A DNA stretch of 64,000 nucleotides, taken from Thermoclostridium stercorarium subsp. stercorarium DSM 8532 (lineage in GTDB: Bacteria > Bacillota > Clostridia > DSM-8532). Positions 25,570-35,426 of the stretch are shown here, one piece after another; positions within the stretch are counted from its first letter, which is position 1; every line of letters begins with the position of its first letter. The stretch covers positions 1,153,465-1,217,464 of the forward strand of contig NC_020134.1 in NCBI RefSeq assembly GCF_000331995.1. Direction: 5' to 3'. Made by a program: the position numbers and the translations under genes. The notes under the pieces were generated by a model. The model had not been told where the DNA came from, did no database searches, and saw only the letters and a list, made by a program, of their open reading frames with translations.

Positions 25570-28500
25570 TTGAGTAAAAGAGTGTTTGAACTGGCCAAGG
25601 AATTGAATACTACCAGCAAAAGGTTGATGGAAAAACTGGAAGAGATAAACATAAAGGTCAAAAGCCATATGAGTTTGCTGGATGACGAACAGCTGGAACG
25701 GCTGTATGAGCATATAGGCGTTGTGAACAGAGACCGTATTTCCGGCTCTGATGAAGGAAGCAGTACCGAGCGTACCGATCAGCCAGAACAACCGGGAAGT
25801 CAGCTTGTCAGAAGAACAATTCCGCGAATCATCAGGAAAACCGAAATTATTATTCATGATGAAAATGAAGAAAACGATGTTAATAAAGACAAACAACAAA
25901 ATAAAAAAGGCACAAGAAGTTATGTTCGTACTTCGAGCAGTACAGACGGATTAAGGGCAGGGCTGAAGCGTGAGGAAGATGTTCTGATTACTTCAATACG
26001 AAAGCATAAAGCCGAACAGGAAGAAACAAAGAAAACGGAAGTTGCCTCGAAACAAAGCACAAGTGCCGAAGAAAAGGGAAATGAAGAGACAAAGGCCGCG
26101 CACACTGTGTCTGAAAACGCCCCGGACGACGGACAGAAAACCGAAAGAACTATCAGAAGACCTGTTGACAGCATATTAAGTATAAAGAAAGTTTCGTCGA
26201 AAAAAGAGTGGGAGAGGCGAAAAGCCGGTGAAACCGATAAAGCTGAGGATAAAGCAGCCGTGGCTTCGGCTGAACAGAAGGAACAGACAGTGGAAACTGT
26301 CGCCGAAGACAAAAAGGCTGATAATATAAAAACTGAAAAAGAAATTATTACAGAAAGCAATCAGAAGGAGGCAATTTCTGCGGGGGCAGAACAAAAAGAG
26401 GGACATATGCAAGCTGGAACATTTAAAGATATGAAAAAAACAGGTAAAGAAGAAACAAAAGAACTGAAATCTGAAAAGAAAGCCGTTGCGGAGAAGGAGC
26501 AGGTATCTGCTGAAGGAGCGGGGAAAGCAGAGACCGTTACCGGTGAGGCTGCAGTCAAAGCCGGAAAGGAAGAAAGAAAGGATATTCCCGGCCAGGTTTC
26601 GGTTCAGGCCAGAGATGCCGAAAAAGATAAAGATAAAAAAGTCGAATCTGTGAAAAATACAGAAAAGGATGGTATGAAAGTTCAGGATAAGGCAAAGAAT
26701 AAAAAACACCATAAACATGGTGATAAACAGGCCGAAAGTGCAGCGCGTGACGGTAAGGAGAAAAAGCATGACTTTGCCGAAAAACAAAAGGGCACGAATA
26801 AGAATCTTGTTATACCGAAAGCTGCAGTGGCACCTGGGCAGCCTGAAGAAAAGAACAATCTGAGAAGTGAAAGACGTTCGTCTACAATTCGCGATTTGGA
26901 AAAGGGGATAAAGCGAGAGGCAAAGAAAGAGAAGGAAGAGTCGAAGAGGGATATTAAGTCTGCCTTGGGTGCAGGAATAAAAGGGAAGACCAAATACAAA
27001 AAGCATATTCATGTGGGGCACATGGCAAGCGTGTCCGACATGTATTCCGACGATTATATACTTGAAGAATTCTATGAAGAAAAAATTAAGGTAAAGAAGG
27101 AAAAAACGAAGAAAAAGGAAAAAGAGGTTCCTCAAAAACAGGAGAAGGAAGTTGCTCAAAAACCGGCAGTTACAGAAGTTACGATACCGGAAACCATTAC
27201 GGTCAAGAGTTTTGCTGAAACCATAAAGAAGTCGGTAGCCGAAGTAATCAAGAAACTGATGAGTCTTGGCGTTATGGCTACGATGAACCAGGAAATCGAT
27301 TTTGACACTGCCGCGATTGTTGGTGAAGAATTCGGAATAAAGGTTAACAAAGAAGCCGTTGTAAACATTGAAGACATCCTTTTTGATGATGATGAGGAGG
27401 ACAAGGAAGAAGAACTTGTTGAAAGAGCCCCGGTTGTTGTGGTTATGGGGCATGTTGACCACGGTAAGACGTCGCTGCTTGATGCAATACGGAAAACCAA
27501 CGTGGCAAGCAGAGAGGCCGGCGGAATTACCCAGCATATAGGCGCATACAAGGTTAATGTAAATGGAAGAAGCATAACTTTCCTTGATACGCCAGGTCAC
27601 GAAGCGTTCACCGCAATGAGAGCGCGTGGTGCGCAGGCAACGGATATTGCCATTCTTGTTGTCGCAGCCGATGACGGGGTAATGCCGCAGACCATTGAAG
27701 CTATTAATCATGCCAAAGCGGCCAATGTAAGTATTGTTGTGGCTATAAACAAAATGGATAAACCTGAAGCAAATCCCGAAAAAGTAAAGCAGCAGCTTGC
27801 GGAGCACGGTCTGCTGGTAGAGGAATGGGGCGGCGATATTGTTGCCGTGCCTGTTTCGGCAAAAACGGGACAAAATATTGACCTGCTGCTTGAGATGGTA
27901 CTGCTGACCGCGGATATGCTTGAGCTTAAGGCAAATCCGAACAGACGGGCAAAAGGTATTATAATTGAGGCAAAACTGGACAAGGGCCGCGGGCCTGTTG
28001 CCACAGTCCTGATACAGAGAGGTACGTTGCACACCGGCGATGCCGTCATCTCAGGCACGGCGTTCGGGCATGTCCGTGCGATGGTTGATGAAAACGGCAA
28101 CAGGGTTGATGCGGCAGGACCTTCCACTCCCGTTGAGATAATCGGACTGGATGAGGTGCCGGAAGCAGGAGAGGTTTTGTATGCAGTTGCGGATGAAAAA
28201 CTTGCAAAGGAACTGGTGGAAAAACGCAGAGCCGAGCAGCGTGAAAAAGCAATAGGTTCCGCAAAACCCGTTGTTTCCCTTGAGGATTTGTTCAACAGAA
28301 TCCAGCAGGGAGACATGAAGGAACTTAATCTTATTGTAAAAGCCGATGTACAGGGCTCTGTTGAAGCATTGAAACAGTCATTTGAGAAACTGAGCAACGA
28401 CGAAGTTAAAGTTCAGGTTATACATGGCGGTGTAGGAACCATCAATGAAGCCGACGTTACATTAGCAAGTGTTTCCCATGCAATTATTATAGGCTTCAAT

Positions 28501-28926
28501 GTAAGGCCTCCGCAGAATGTCGTTGAAGCCGCCAAAGATGCGGGTGTGGACATACGCCTTTACAGAGTGATTTATGATGCGATAAATGACGTAGAAAAAG
28601 CAATGAAAGGGCTTCTTGAACCTGAATACAAGGAAGTTGTCGACGGGCATGTGGAAATTCGCAAGATCTTTAAGGTCTCCAGTGTTGGAACCATTGGCGG
28701 TGGATATGTACTGGACGGCAAGATCAGCCGTAATTCCGATGTCAGGGTTGTGCGCAACGGCATTGTGGTTTATGAAGGAAAACTGGCTTCTCTGAAGAGA
28801 TTTAAGGACGACGTGCGTGAAGTTACGCAGGGCTATGAATGTGGTCTGCTAATCGATAAGTTCAATGACATTAAAGAGGGGGACATTATAGAAGCGTTCA
28901 GAATGGTTGAAGTGGAGAGAGTATAA
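25570..28926 (+). CDS. infB: Translation initiation factor IF-2 with long N-terminal extension
   Basis: 1118 residues, longer than the roughly 700-950 of most Firmicute IF-2 proteins. The first IF2_N module (~1-52, [22 protein letters not shown]) is followed by about 480 residues rich in Lys, Glu, Ala and Gln, with no stable fold evident. A second IF2_N module (~540-590) and the GTPase domain follow (GHVDHGKT from residue 627; DTPGH; NKMD). Domains II-IV complete the C-terminus. It delivers initiator tRNA to the 30S subunit. The TTG start follows GGGGGTGGGC and abuts ylxQ. The extra length lies entirely in the disordered linker. Confidence 0.98.
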   Translation: MSKRVFELAKELNTTSKRLMEKLEEINIKVKSHMSLLDDEQLERLYEHIGVVNRDRISGSDEGSSTERTDQPEQPGSQLVRRTIPRIIRKTEIIIHDENEENDVNKDKQQNKKGTRSYVRTSSSTDGLRAGLKREEDVLITSIRKHKAEQEETKKTEVASKQSTSAEEKGNEETKAAHTVSENAPDDGQKTERTIRRPVDSILSIKKVSSKKEWERRKAGETDKAEDKAAVASAEQKEQTVETVAEDKKADNIKTEKEIITESNQKEAISAGAEQKEGHMQAGTFKDMKKTGKEETKELKSEKKAVAEKEQVSAEGAGKAETVTGEAAVKAGKEERKDIPGQVSVQARDAEKDKDKKVESVKNTEKDGMKVQDKAKNKKHHKHGDKQAESAARDGKEKKHDFAEKQKGTNKNLVIPKAAVAPGQPEEKNNLRSERRSSTIRDLEKGIKREAKKEKEESKRDIKSALGAGIKGKTKYKKHIHVGHMASVSDMYSDDYILEEFYEEKIKVKKEKTKKKEKEVPQKQEKEVAQKPAVTEVTIPETITVKSFAETIKKSVAEVIKKLMSLGVMATMNQEIDFDTAAIVGEEFGIKVNKEAVVNIEDILFDDDEEDKEEELVERAPVVVVMGHVDHGKTSLLDAIRKTNVASREAGGITQHIGAYKVNVNGRSITFLDTPGHEAFTAMRARGAQATDIAILVVAADDGVMPQTIEAINHAKAANVSIVVAINKMDKPEANPEKVKQQLAEHGLLVEEWGGDIVAVPVSAKTGQNIDLLLEMVLLTADMLELKANPNRRAKGIIIEAKLDKGRGPVATVLIQRGTLHTGDAVISGTAFGHVRAMVDENGNRVDAAGPSTPVEIIGLDEVPEAGEVLYAVADEKLAKELVEKRRAEQREKAIGSAKPVVSLEDLFNRIQQGDMKELNLIVKADVQGSVEALKQSFEKLSNDEVKVQVIHGGVGTINEADVTLASVSHAIIIGFNVRPPQNVVEAAKDAGVDIRLYRVIYDAINDVEKAMKGLLEPEYKEVVDGHVEIRKIFKVSSVGTIGGGYVLDGKISRNSDVRVVRNGIVVYEGKLASLKRFKDDVREVTQGYECGLLIDKFNDIKEGDIIEAFRMVEVERV

Positions 28927-28959
28927 CTTTCGTTTAATAAACAGGCGAAAGATGGTGAT

Positions 28960-29313
28960 ATGATGGAAAGGACAGACAGAATATCGGTTGAAATTCAGAA
29001 AGAAGTATCCGATATTATCAGGAACAGCATAAAGGATCCGCGAATACCCGAAATGATATCCGTTACCCGGGTTGAAGTTACCAAGGATCTCCGCTATGCA
29101 AAGGTTTATATCAGTATTTACGGCAGCGAGGAAGAAAAGAAAAATGCAATGACGGCACTGAAAGGCGCTGCGGGGTTTGTAAGACGTGAAATAGGGCAGA
29201 GAATACAGCTCAGGTATACTCCAGAAATAGTTTTTAAAGAGGATAATTCCATTGAACAGGGGTTATATATAAGTAAACTGATTGACGAAATCATGCATTC
29301 AGAAAAAGAATGA
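28960..29313 (+). CDS. rbfA: 30S ribosome-binding factor RbfA
   Basis: 117 residues. The KH-like fold is recognisable from DRISVEIQKEVSDIIRNSIKDPR at the N-terminus and VEVTKDLRYAKVYISIYG in the middle. RbfA binds the 16S rRNA 5' region during 30S maturation and cold adaptation. Two adjacent ATG codons (28960, 28963) are possible; the ribosome site AAGATGG is weak. It lies 33 bp after infB and overlaps the upstream part of the nrnA frame. Confidence 0.96.
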   Translation: MMERTDRISVEIQKEVSDIIRNSIKDPRIPEMISVTRVEVTKDLRYAKVYISIYGSEEEKKNAMTALKGAAGFVRREIGQRIQLRYTPEIVFKEDNSIEQGLYISKLIDEIMHSEKE

Positions 29314-29326
29314 AGGGATTGAGATT

Positions 29327-30271
29327 TTGAAGAATTTGATAAATATTATTCAAAATTCTTCCAAGGTAGCAATAGTGACCCATACTTCGGCAGACGGCGA
29401 TGCCCTGGGATCTTCCTTTGGCATTGCCCTCGCCTTGGAAGGTATGGGTAAAAAAGTGTCGGTTTTTCTTGAAGAACCCGTGCCTAAAATGCTTAATTTC
29501 CTTCCCGGGCAGCATCTGGTTGCAGAATACAAGGGCGAATTTCATGACCTTTGCATATGCGTAGATACGAGTGACATGAAAAGGCTTGGCGAACGGGCTG
29601 AGATTTATTCAAACGCAGCAAGGAAAATAACCATTGATCATCACACAACCAACAATATGCAGGCAGACGGGCTGTGGATTGATGAAAGTGCCGCAGCAAC
29701 CGGTGAAATGATTTATAAGCTAATTAAGGCGTTGAATGTGGATATAAGCCGGGATATAGCCATTAACCTTTACACGGCGATAGTGACCGATACCGGAGGT
29801 TTCAGATACAGTAACACCACTCCGGAAAGTCACTTAATTGCCGCTGATTTACTGTCGAGAAACGTTCCGTTTACCGACATTATAAAAAAGGTTTTTGATA
29901 CGGTGTCTTATTCCAAAATGGTTTTGATGAAAAAAACCCTTGATAATTTAACTTTGCATTTTGACGGCAAGGTTGCCGTTTCATATCTTCTGTATGATGA
30001 CATAAAATCGGTGGACGCACAGACCGACGATTTTGAAGGTCTGGTGAATGTGGGCCGTAATCTGGAAGGCGTGGAAGTATCCCTGTTTCTCCGGGAGGAG
30101 CAGCCCGGGGTTTTCAAAGGCAGTCTCAGGGCTAACGAATATGTTGATGTGGCACAGATAGCTTCTGTTTTTTCAGGCGGGGGTCATAAACGGGCGGCTG
30201 GATTTTCCATGGCAGGCGGGCTTGAAGAGACGATGGAAAAAGTTTTGTCGGAGATAGGAAAGGTGCTGTAA
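29327..30271 (+). CDS. nrnA: Bifunctional oligoribonuclease / PAP phosphatase (NrnA, DHH family)
   Basis: 314 residues of the DHH/DHHA1 superfamily. Metal-binding motifs are THTSADGDALGSS (DxD), CVDTSD, ITIDHHTTNN (the DHH itself) and IVTDTGGFRYSN; the C-terminal DHHA1 part ends in the glycine motif FSGGGHKRAAGFSM. The family degrades short oligoribonucleotides, including c-di-nucleotide breakdown products, and dephosphorylates pAp. I chose TTG 29327 because AAGGG lies about 9 nt upstream; the frame opens at ATG 29282 inside rbfA, giving a non-conserved extension. Its stop codon directly abuts truB. Confidence 0.93.
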   Translation: MKNLINIIQNSSKVAIVTHTSADGDALGSSFGIALALEGMGKKVSVFLEEPVPKMLNFLPGQHLVAEYKGEFHDLCICVDTSDMKRLGERAEIYSNAARKITIDHHTTNNMQADGLWIDESAAATGEMIYKLIKALNVDISRDIAINLYTAIVTDTGGFRYSNTTPESHLIAADLLSRNVPFTDIIKKVFDTVSYSKMVLMKKTLDNLTLHFDGKVAVSYLLYDDIKSVDAQTDDFEGLVNVGRNLEGVEVSLFLREEQPGVFKGSLRANEYVDVAQIASVFSGGGHKRAAGFSMAGGLEETMEKVLSEIGKVL

Positions 30272-31183
30272 ATGAACGGGATACTGCTGGTTATAAAGCC
30301 GCCGGGTATGACGTCCTTCGATGTGGTGGCCTATTTAAGGAAAATTTTGAAGGTAAAGAAGATCGGTCATGCGGGGACATTGGATCCCTCGGCGGGCGGT
30401 CTTCTTCCTGTTTGTTTGGGAAAAGCCACAAAAGCCATTGAACGTTTTTTGAATTTTGACAAATCCTATCGTGCCGAAATGGTACTGGGAGTGGTTACCG
30501 ATACCCAGGACGCCGAGGGAAGGGTATTGGAAAAAAAAGATGTAACGTTGGATGATACCGCCATTATTGAAGCAGTGAATTCATTTAAAGGAAAGTACGG
30601 GCAGATTCCGCCGATGTATTCGGCGATAAAGGTCAACGGACGGAAATTGTATGATCTTGCACGGCAGGGGATTGAAATACAGCGGGAACCCCGGCAGGTT
30701 GAAATTTCTGAAATTAAAGTAATCGATATAAAGCGGCGGGATGGCGTTGTGGCTGTGAGATTTGACGTGGACTGTTCAAAGGGTACGTATGTCAGGACTC
30801 TGTGCCATGATATAGGTCAGAGGCTCGGATGCGGCGCACATATGTCCTTTCTGATACGCACAAGGGTTGGGCCTTTTCCGTTAACCGAAGGAATAACCCT
30901 TGAAGAAATAAATGACAGGCTGGAGAAAGGAACCCTGTCATCTGTTATCAGGCCGGTGGATATTTTATTTAACGATTATAACCGTGTGGTTGTTGAAGGA
31001 AGAGCATTGCCGGGATTTTTGAACGGTGCGCCTGTTGTTCTGCACAAATTTACAACGCTGAAGAATAACGAAGCGGTAAGGGTATACGCGGAAACGGGAG
31101 CATTCCTCGGACTGGGCAGAATTCTGGTTCGTGGGAATAAAATGATTTTGCGGCCTGACAAACTCTTTGTATCCGGTGTGTAA
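30272..31183 (+). CDS. truB: tRNA pseudouridine(55) synthase
   Basis: 303 residues. It makes the universal pseudouridine 55 in tRNA T loops. The N-terminal motif LLVIKPPGMTSFDVV and the catalytic motif GHAGTLDPSAGGLLPVCLGKATK (catalytic Asp in TLDP) are intact; a C-terminal PUA-like region covers ~240-303. Its ATG directly follows the nrnA stop; a ribosome site AAAGGTG lies inside nrnA. The end overlaps or nearly touches the ribF frame. Confidence 0.97.
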   Translation: MNGILLVIKPPGMTSFDVVAYLRKILKVKKIGHAGTLDPSAGGLLPVCLGKATKAIERFLNFDKSYRAEMVLGVVTDTQDAEGRVLEKKDVTLDDTAIIEAVNSFKGKYGQIPPMYSAIKVNGRKLYDLARQGIEIQREPRQVEISEIKVIDIKRRDGVVAVRFDVDCSKGTYVRTLCHDIGQRLGCGAHMSFLIRTRVGPFPLTEGITLEEINDRLEKGTLSSVIRPVDILFNDYNRVVVEGRALPGFLNGAPVVLHKFTTLKNNEAVRVYAETGAFLGLGRILVRGNKMILRPDKLFVSGV

Positions 31184-31232
31184 AGATCGGGTGCTGAAGT
31201 TTTTGTTTGTCATAAAAAGGAAGGGACAGTTG

Positions 31233-32171
31233 GTGGAAGTATTCGAAAATGAGTTCAGCATTACAGACTCGAAATACTGCGGTGTAGGGCTTGGAAATTT
31301 TGACGGCCTTCACCGCGGGCACATGGCTCTTATAAATACCTTGCTTGATGAATGCAGGATTAGTGATTTGCACTCGGTTGTATATACTTTTAAAAAACAT
31401 CCCGAACACATTTTAAGAAAAGAACTTCTAACACCGCTGATAATGACTACCGAGCACAAAGTGCGGCTGCTGGAAAAAACCGGGCTGGAGTTTTTGGTTT
31501 TTCAGGAGTTTGATGAAGAATTTTCAAGAATTTCGCCGAGGGAATTTGTCGAAGAAATACTTGTAAACAAACTCAAAGCGAGGCTTGTCGTAGTTGGTTT
31601 TAATTACCGCTTTGGATATATGGGAAAGGGTGACTGTGAACTTTTAAAAGAGCTCGGGCAGGAATACGGCTTTAAAGTTATTGTGATACCTCCGGTAAAG
31701 ATTGGCAATGAAGTTGTAAGCAGCACCGCCATAAGAAAGTATGTAATTGAGGGACAGATGGAAAAAGCAAATGAGTTTCTTGGAAGGTTTTTTTCCATTT
31801 CCGGAAAGGTTGTAACCGGGAAAGGAATAGGAAATACAATGGGGTTTCCGACTGCAAACATTGATCCCGAAAAATTCCTTGTAACACCGGCAGAGGGTGT
31901 GTATGTAACCCGTACATTATATCAGGGGAAATGGTACGACAGTGTAACAAATGTGGGCAAATGCCCTACTGTAAGAAGTGATGGCGCGACGACGATAGAA
32001 ACTCATATGATTGATTTTACGGGTGAACTGTACGGAGAGGACATTGAAGTGTCTTTCATCAAAAGGCTGAGGGGTGAAAAGCTGTTCAAAAACCGCGAGG
32101 AGTTAATTAACCAAATCAGGACTGACATAGAAAATGCGAAAATGTATAAAAAACACCTTTGTCTGGGATAA
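31233..32171 (+). CDS. ribF: Bifunctional riboflavin kinase / FAD synthetase
   Basis: About 312 residues. The N-terminal FMN adenylyltransferase domain (~1-180) has LGNFDGLHRGH, with the HxGH-like nucleotidyltransferase motif, GFNYRFGYMGKGD and VSSTAIRKYV. The C-terminal riboflavin kinase domain (~185-312) has VVTGKGIGNTMGFPTANI. It converts riboflavin to FMN and FAD. The start is GTG 31233 or TTG 31230 after AAGGGA. In many Firmicutes rpsO follows ribF; here a penicillin-binding protein gene does, so the operon ends differently. Confidence 0.95.
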   Translation: MEVFENEFSITDSKYCGVGLGNFDGLHRGHMALINTLLDECRISDLHSVVYTFKKHPEHILRKELLTPLIMTTEHKVRLLEKTGLEFLVFQEFDEEFSRISPREFVEEILVNKLKARLVVVGFNYRFGYMGKGDCELLKELGQEYGFKVIVIPPVKIGNEVVSSTAIRKYVIEGQMEKANEFLGRFFSISGKVVTGKGIGNTMGFPTANIDPEKFLVTPAEGVYVTRTLYQGKWYDSVTNVGKCPTVRSDGATTIETHMIDFTGELYGEDIEVSFIKRLRGEKLFKNREELINQIRTDIENAKMYKKHLCLG

Positions 32172-32211
32172 TTCAAAAAGATTTAAAAATTCAGACAAGG
32201 GTGTTTTAATT

Positions 32212-33873
32212 ATGCGCAAGGGAAGAGTCAGGCTGGTTTTGTACATTATCACCGCTCTGATGGCGTGTCTTGTTTACAGGTTATATCAGATTCAGGTTGA
32301 ACAATATGAAGTTTTTTCTTCGGCGGCATTCAGGCAGCGAAGCCGTATGACGCCGGTTTATCATGAAAGAGGGCAGATTTTCGACAGAAACATGATACCG
32401 TTTACCGACCGGACTACCGAATACGTTGCCGTGCTTCAGCCTGCAATATTTCCGCGTGACCGGAAAGTTTGGGAAACGGTGGCTGATGCTTTGAAGACCA
32501 GTATTGAGGATTTTACCAATTTTTCAATATACAATGCTTCACCGGTGATATACCGTATTGATGAAGGCGCAGCCAGGATGTTTATCGAAAATCCGGTAAA
32601 GGGAGTTTCAATTGTGGAACGGAAAGTCAGAACCGATAAATCTATGCCTGCGGCGCATATTGTAGGATATACCGATGAAACCGGAACTCAGGGAATGTCT
32701 GGGGTTGAAAAAGCCTATCAGCATATTCTCAGGTCGGATAACGCTGTTTATGCTGTTGCGACAACAGATGCGAGATACCAGTATCTCGAAGAATACGGAT
32801 ACAGGCTCATGGAAAGCAGGGCTGATGAACCGCTAAGTGTTAAACTCACCCTTGATTATCATATGCAGAAACTGGCCGAGGAAGTAATGGACAGGATGAT
32901 GGTTTCGGGCGCCGTTGTGGTGATAGACGTGTTAACCGGCGACATACTGGTTCTTGCCAGCAGGCCGGGATTTAACCCCGCGAATATTTCCGAATATCTC
33001 AACGATGAAAGGCAGCCCCTTTTTAACAGGGCAATAGCCGGTTATACGCCGGGATCCATTTTTAAAATAATAACTACCGCAGCCGCCCTTGAAGAAAATT
33101 TCGATCCCGAGGTTACTTTTGACTGCCCCGGATTTATCCGGGTTGGTGAACAGGTTTTCAAATGCTGGAATTATGAAGACGGAGGCCACGGCATACTGAA
33201 TTTGACGGAAAGTTTTGCCCAGTCGTGTAACAGTTATTTCATACATCTTGGAATTCAGCTTGGTGCGGAAAAGATGCTTGATATGGCTAAAAAATTCGGC
33301 CTTGGAAGCACCACCGGAATCAGTGAGCAGTTGATTCCCGAATATGAGGGAATGCTCCCTGATATAAACGAGTTAATCGGAGACGGTAATATCGCAAACC
33401 TTGCAATGGGACAGGGGAAAATACTCGTCACGCCGGTACAGGCAGCGGGTATGGCGGCAATTATAGCCAATGGCGGTATCCGCCATACCTTTAATATAGT
33501 GGACAGCATTGTCAACAGCGAGGGTGAAATAGTCAGGGATATGAAAAAAAGGGAATGGAAACGGGTAATTTCGAGGGAGACGGCAACAGCCCTTATGAAG
33601 ATGATGGAAGCCACAGTGGAATACGGAACGGGTAAGCGTGCGGATATATGGGGGTACGGCGGTTCTGCAGGGAAAACCGGAAGTGCCGAAACGGGAATGT
33701 TTGATGATGAACGACAGATTATTCATGCATGGTTTACCGGATATTTTCCTTATGCTGAACCGAAATACGCCATGTGTGTTTTTGTGGAGGACGGAACGGG
33801 AGGGGGCACTTCCGCGGCCCCTGTATTTGCGGAAATTGCCGCAAGAATTATGGAATGGGAGGAGAGCAGATAA
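32212..33873 (+). CDS. Class B penicillin-binding protein (transpeptidase)
   Basis: 553 residues. One N-terminal membrane helix (~6-25, VRLVLYIITALMACLVYRLY) is followed by a pedestal/dimerisation domain (~40-200, beginning RGQIFDRN) and a transpeptidase domain (~225-550). The active-site motifs are PGSIFK (Ser 282, Lys 285), SCN and KTGSAE. Class B enzymes cross-link peptidoglycan; the division, elongation or sporulation type cannot be told from sequence alone. There is no PASTA domain. The ATG at 32212 follows AAGGGTG; the frame reaches up to 32134 inside ribF without a site. It begins 40 bp after ribF, and PspC and LiaF-like genes follow. Confidence 0.94.
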   Translation: MRKGRVRLVLYIITALMACLVYRLYQIQVEQYEVFSSAAFRQRSRMTPVYHERGQIFDRNMIPFTDRTTEYVAVLQPAIFPRDRKVWETVADALKTSIEDFTNFSIYNASPVIYRIDEGAARMFIENPVKGVSIVERKVRTDKSMPAAHIVGYTDETGTQGMSGVEKAYQHILRSDNAVYAVATTDARYQYLEEYGYRLMESRADEPLSVKLTLDYHMQKLAEEVMDRMMVSGAVVVIDVLTGDILVLASRPGFNPANISEYLNDERQPLFNRAIAGYTPGSIFKIITTAAALEENFDPEVTFDCPGFIRVGEQVFKCWNYEDGGHGILNLTESFAQSCNSYFIHLGIQLGAEKMLDMAKKFGLGSTTGISEQLIPEYEGMLPDINELIGDGNIANLAMGQGKILVTPVQAAGMAAIIANGGIRHTFNIVDSIVNSEGEIVRDMKKREWKRVISRETATALMKMMEATVEYGTGKRADIWGYGGSAGKTGSAETGMFDDERQIIHAWFTGYFPYAEPKYAMCVFVEDGTGGGTSAAPVFAEIAARIMEWEESR

Positions 33874-33945
33874 AATTATCAGACAAAATGAAAAGCCTAT
33901 CGTATTTGTTGGTGTAAGGAGATCATTGGTGAGGTGATTGACCGT

Positions 33946-34362
33946 ATGCAAAAAAGATTATACCGCAGCACCCGCGACAGGGTTTTCGGAGGTGTGTGCT
34001 CCGGGCTGGCTGAATATGCCCAGGTCGACAAGGGCCTGTTAAGATTTCTGACTGCAGTAGCTATCATTGCTACCGGTGTTTTCCCCGGATTAATCTTATA
34101 TATATTGTGCGTTCTGATTATTCCGACAGAAGACGCAGTTTTCAAGGATAAAATGTATAATAACGGAGAACAGACACCACACTACTCGGCTTCGAATCCG
34201 GAAAACGCCCGTTTGGTTATCGGCGTGGCGCTTATTCTGATTGGGCTTTTTGCCCTTGCAAGACTTATCTTCAAATGGATAGACTACCGTTACATCATTC
34301 CTCCGGCACTGGTAATAATCGGCGCGATACTGGTATACAAAAGCAGGGGGCACTCTGAATGA
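33946..34362 (+). CDS. PspC-domain membrane protein
   Basis: 138 residues. The PspC domain (residues ~3-62) starts KRLYRSTRDRVFGGVCSGLAEYAQVDKG and has a membrane helix LTAVAIIATGVFPGLILYILCVLIIP. A second hydrophobic region (~85-130) is LVIGVALILIGLFALARLIF plus YIIPPALVIIGAILVY, resembling LiaI/LiaF-type membrane segments. PspC proteins belong to envelope-stress systems. The ATG at 33946 follows GAGGTG; the in-frame GTG at 33934 lies within that site. It overlaps the next gene by 4 bp (ATGA), so they are coupled. Confidence 0.9.
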   Translation: MQKRLYRSTRDRVFGGVCSGLAEYAQVDKGLLRFLTAVAIIATGVFPGLILYILCVLIIPTEDAVFKDKMYNNGEQTPHYSASNPENARLVIGVALILIGLFALARLIFKWIDYRYIIPPALVIIGAILVYKSRGHSE

Positions 34363-35261
34363 AAAGAAAAAGTACCGTGGGGTTGGTTCTGATTTTTATT
34401 GGCATTATATGGATTATGGATTTGGTGGGCGTTATGGAGTTGGATTGGACCAAAGCGCTTAGAACGCTTTGGCCTGTTATTTTTATTGCGGCAGGCATAT
34501 CGCTTCTGTTCGATAGGAACAGGTTCATTTCAATTTTGGCGTGGATTCTGGTATTTGTGGTATTTATAGGATTTTGCATTATCGATGAGGTTGAAAAGGA
34601 TTTTGAGTTTGAGAAGGACAAATCGGATTTTAAATATGTGGAAGCAGATATAGTACCGGCAGCGGACGAAATATTTTTAGACGGAGCAACTGAGGAAGGA
34701 AAGCTCATTATTGAGCTGGAAACCGCCAAAGTAAATATTGAGGATGGACACGGCGAATTACTGGCCAAACTGGATACCGATATTCCAAATCTTGAGCAGC
34801 AGTTTGCCGAAGGAAAACAGGCCGTTCTGAGATACATGCACCGGGAAACTGAAAAAAGCAACATAGCCGGAAATTTTACGCTGTGGATTAATCACGACAT
34901 ACCATGGGAAATGGACACAACGTTGTCGGTAGTTGACGGGAAACTAAATCTCAGTAAAATTCCTGTAAAAAAGTTGAATCTTAAATTGGGAGTGGGAGAT
35001 CTTGACCTTATAATCGGGGACAGACAGGAACATATGACAGTAAATATTCAGGCAGGAGCTACAGATCTTGACATATACATTCCTGAAAATGCAGGATTAA
35101 TGGTTAAATCGGGAAGACTTTTATCCAACATTTCATTTCATAATATAAACATGGTAAATAAAGATGATGTGTACATTTCCGATAATTATGATGAAGCAAC
35201 TCAGAAAATAGAGATGCAAATCCAGTCTGCAGTCAGCACAATTGAAATCTTTGCACAATAG
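34359..35261 (+). CDS. LiaF-like membrane protein with beta-helical C-terminal domain
   Basis: 300 residues. Three hydrophobic segments (~5-22, ~38-52, ~57-76) with the pattern LIFIGIIWIMDLVGV...LWPVIFIAAGISLLF resemble LiaI/LiaF-type proteins. A charged linker rich in Asp and Glu follows (~77-105). Residues ~110-300 form a beta-rich domain with the repeated shape LNLKLGVGDLDLIIGDRQEHMTVNIQ and GATDLDIYIPENAGLMVK, as in the toast-rack/cell-wall-active-antibiotic-response domains. It is coupled to the PspC gene. A role in envelope-stress sensing is inferred; no LiaRS kinase pair is nearby. spo0A lies 165 bp downstream under its own promoter. Confidence 0.85.
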   Translation: MKRKSTVGLVLIFIGIIWIMDLVGVMELDWTKALRTLWPVIFIAAGISLLFDRNRFISILAWILVFVVFIGFCIIDEVEKDFEFEKDKSDFKYVEADIVPAADEIFLDGATEEGKLIIELETAKVNIEDGHGELLAKLDTDIPNLEQQFAEGKQAVLRYMHRETEKSNIAGNFTLWINHDIPWEMDTTLSVVDGKLNLSKIPVKKLNLKLGVGDLDLIIGDRQEHMTVNIQAGATDLDIYIPENAGLMVKSGRLLSNISFHNINMVNKDDVYISDNYDEATQKIEMQIQSAVSTIEIFAQ

Positions 35262-35365
35262 TATATTTTCCCTCTTATTTCCTGTAAACCGAAAAAATAA
35301 ATGTCTATAAAGCTTGAATTTAAGCGCATTTGCAAAAAACGGGTTAGTACGAATTGGAAAAAACC

Positions 35366-35394
35366 TTGCAACATGATAAAATTGGAAATATAAT
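35366..35394 (+). promoter_or_regulatory. Sigma-A-type promoter of spo0A
   Basis: TTGCAA (35366-35371), a 17-bp spacer, TATAAT (35389-35394). I see no clear Spo0A box (TGTCGAA) nearby and no convincing sigma-H promoter. Confidence 0.62.
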
Positions 35395-35426
35395 GTTTTT
35401 AGATTTCAAAGAAGGAGGTTTTTTCC

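Noticed and set aside
26176-28032. 618-codon minus-strand open frame
   Set aside because: It lies wholly antisense to infB; the long frame results from the Lys/Glu-rich composition of the linker region. It has no ribosome site and is full of Phe/Leu/Cys.
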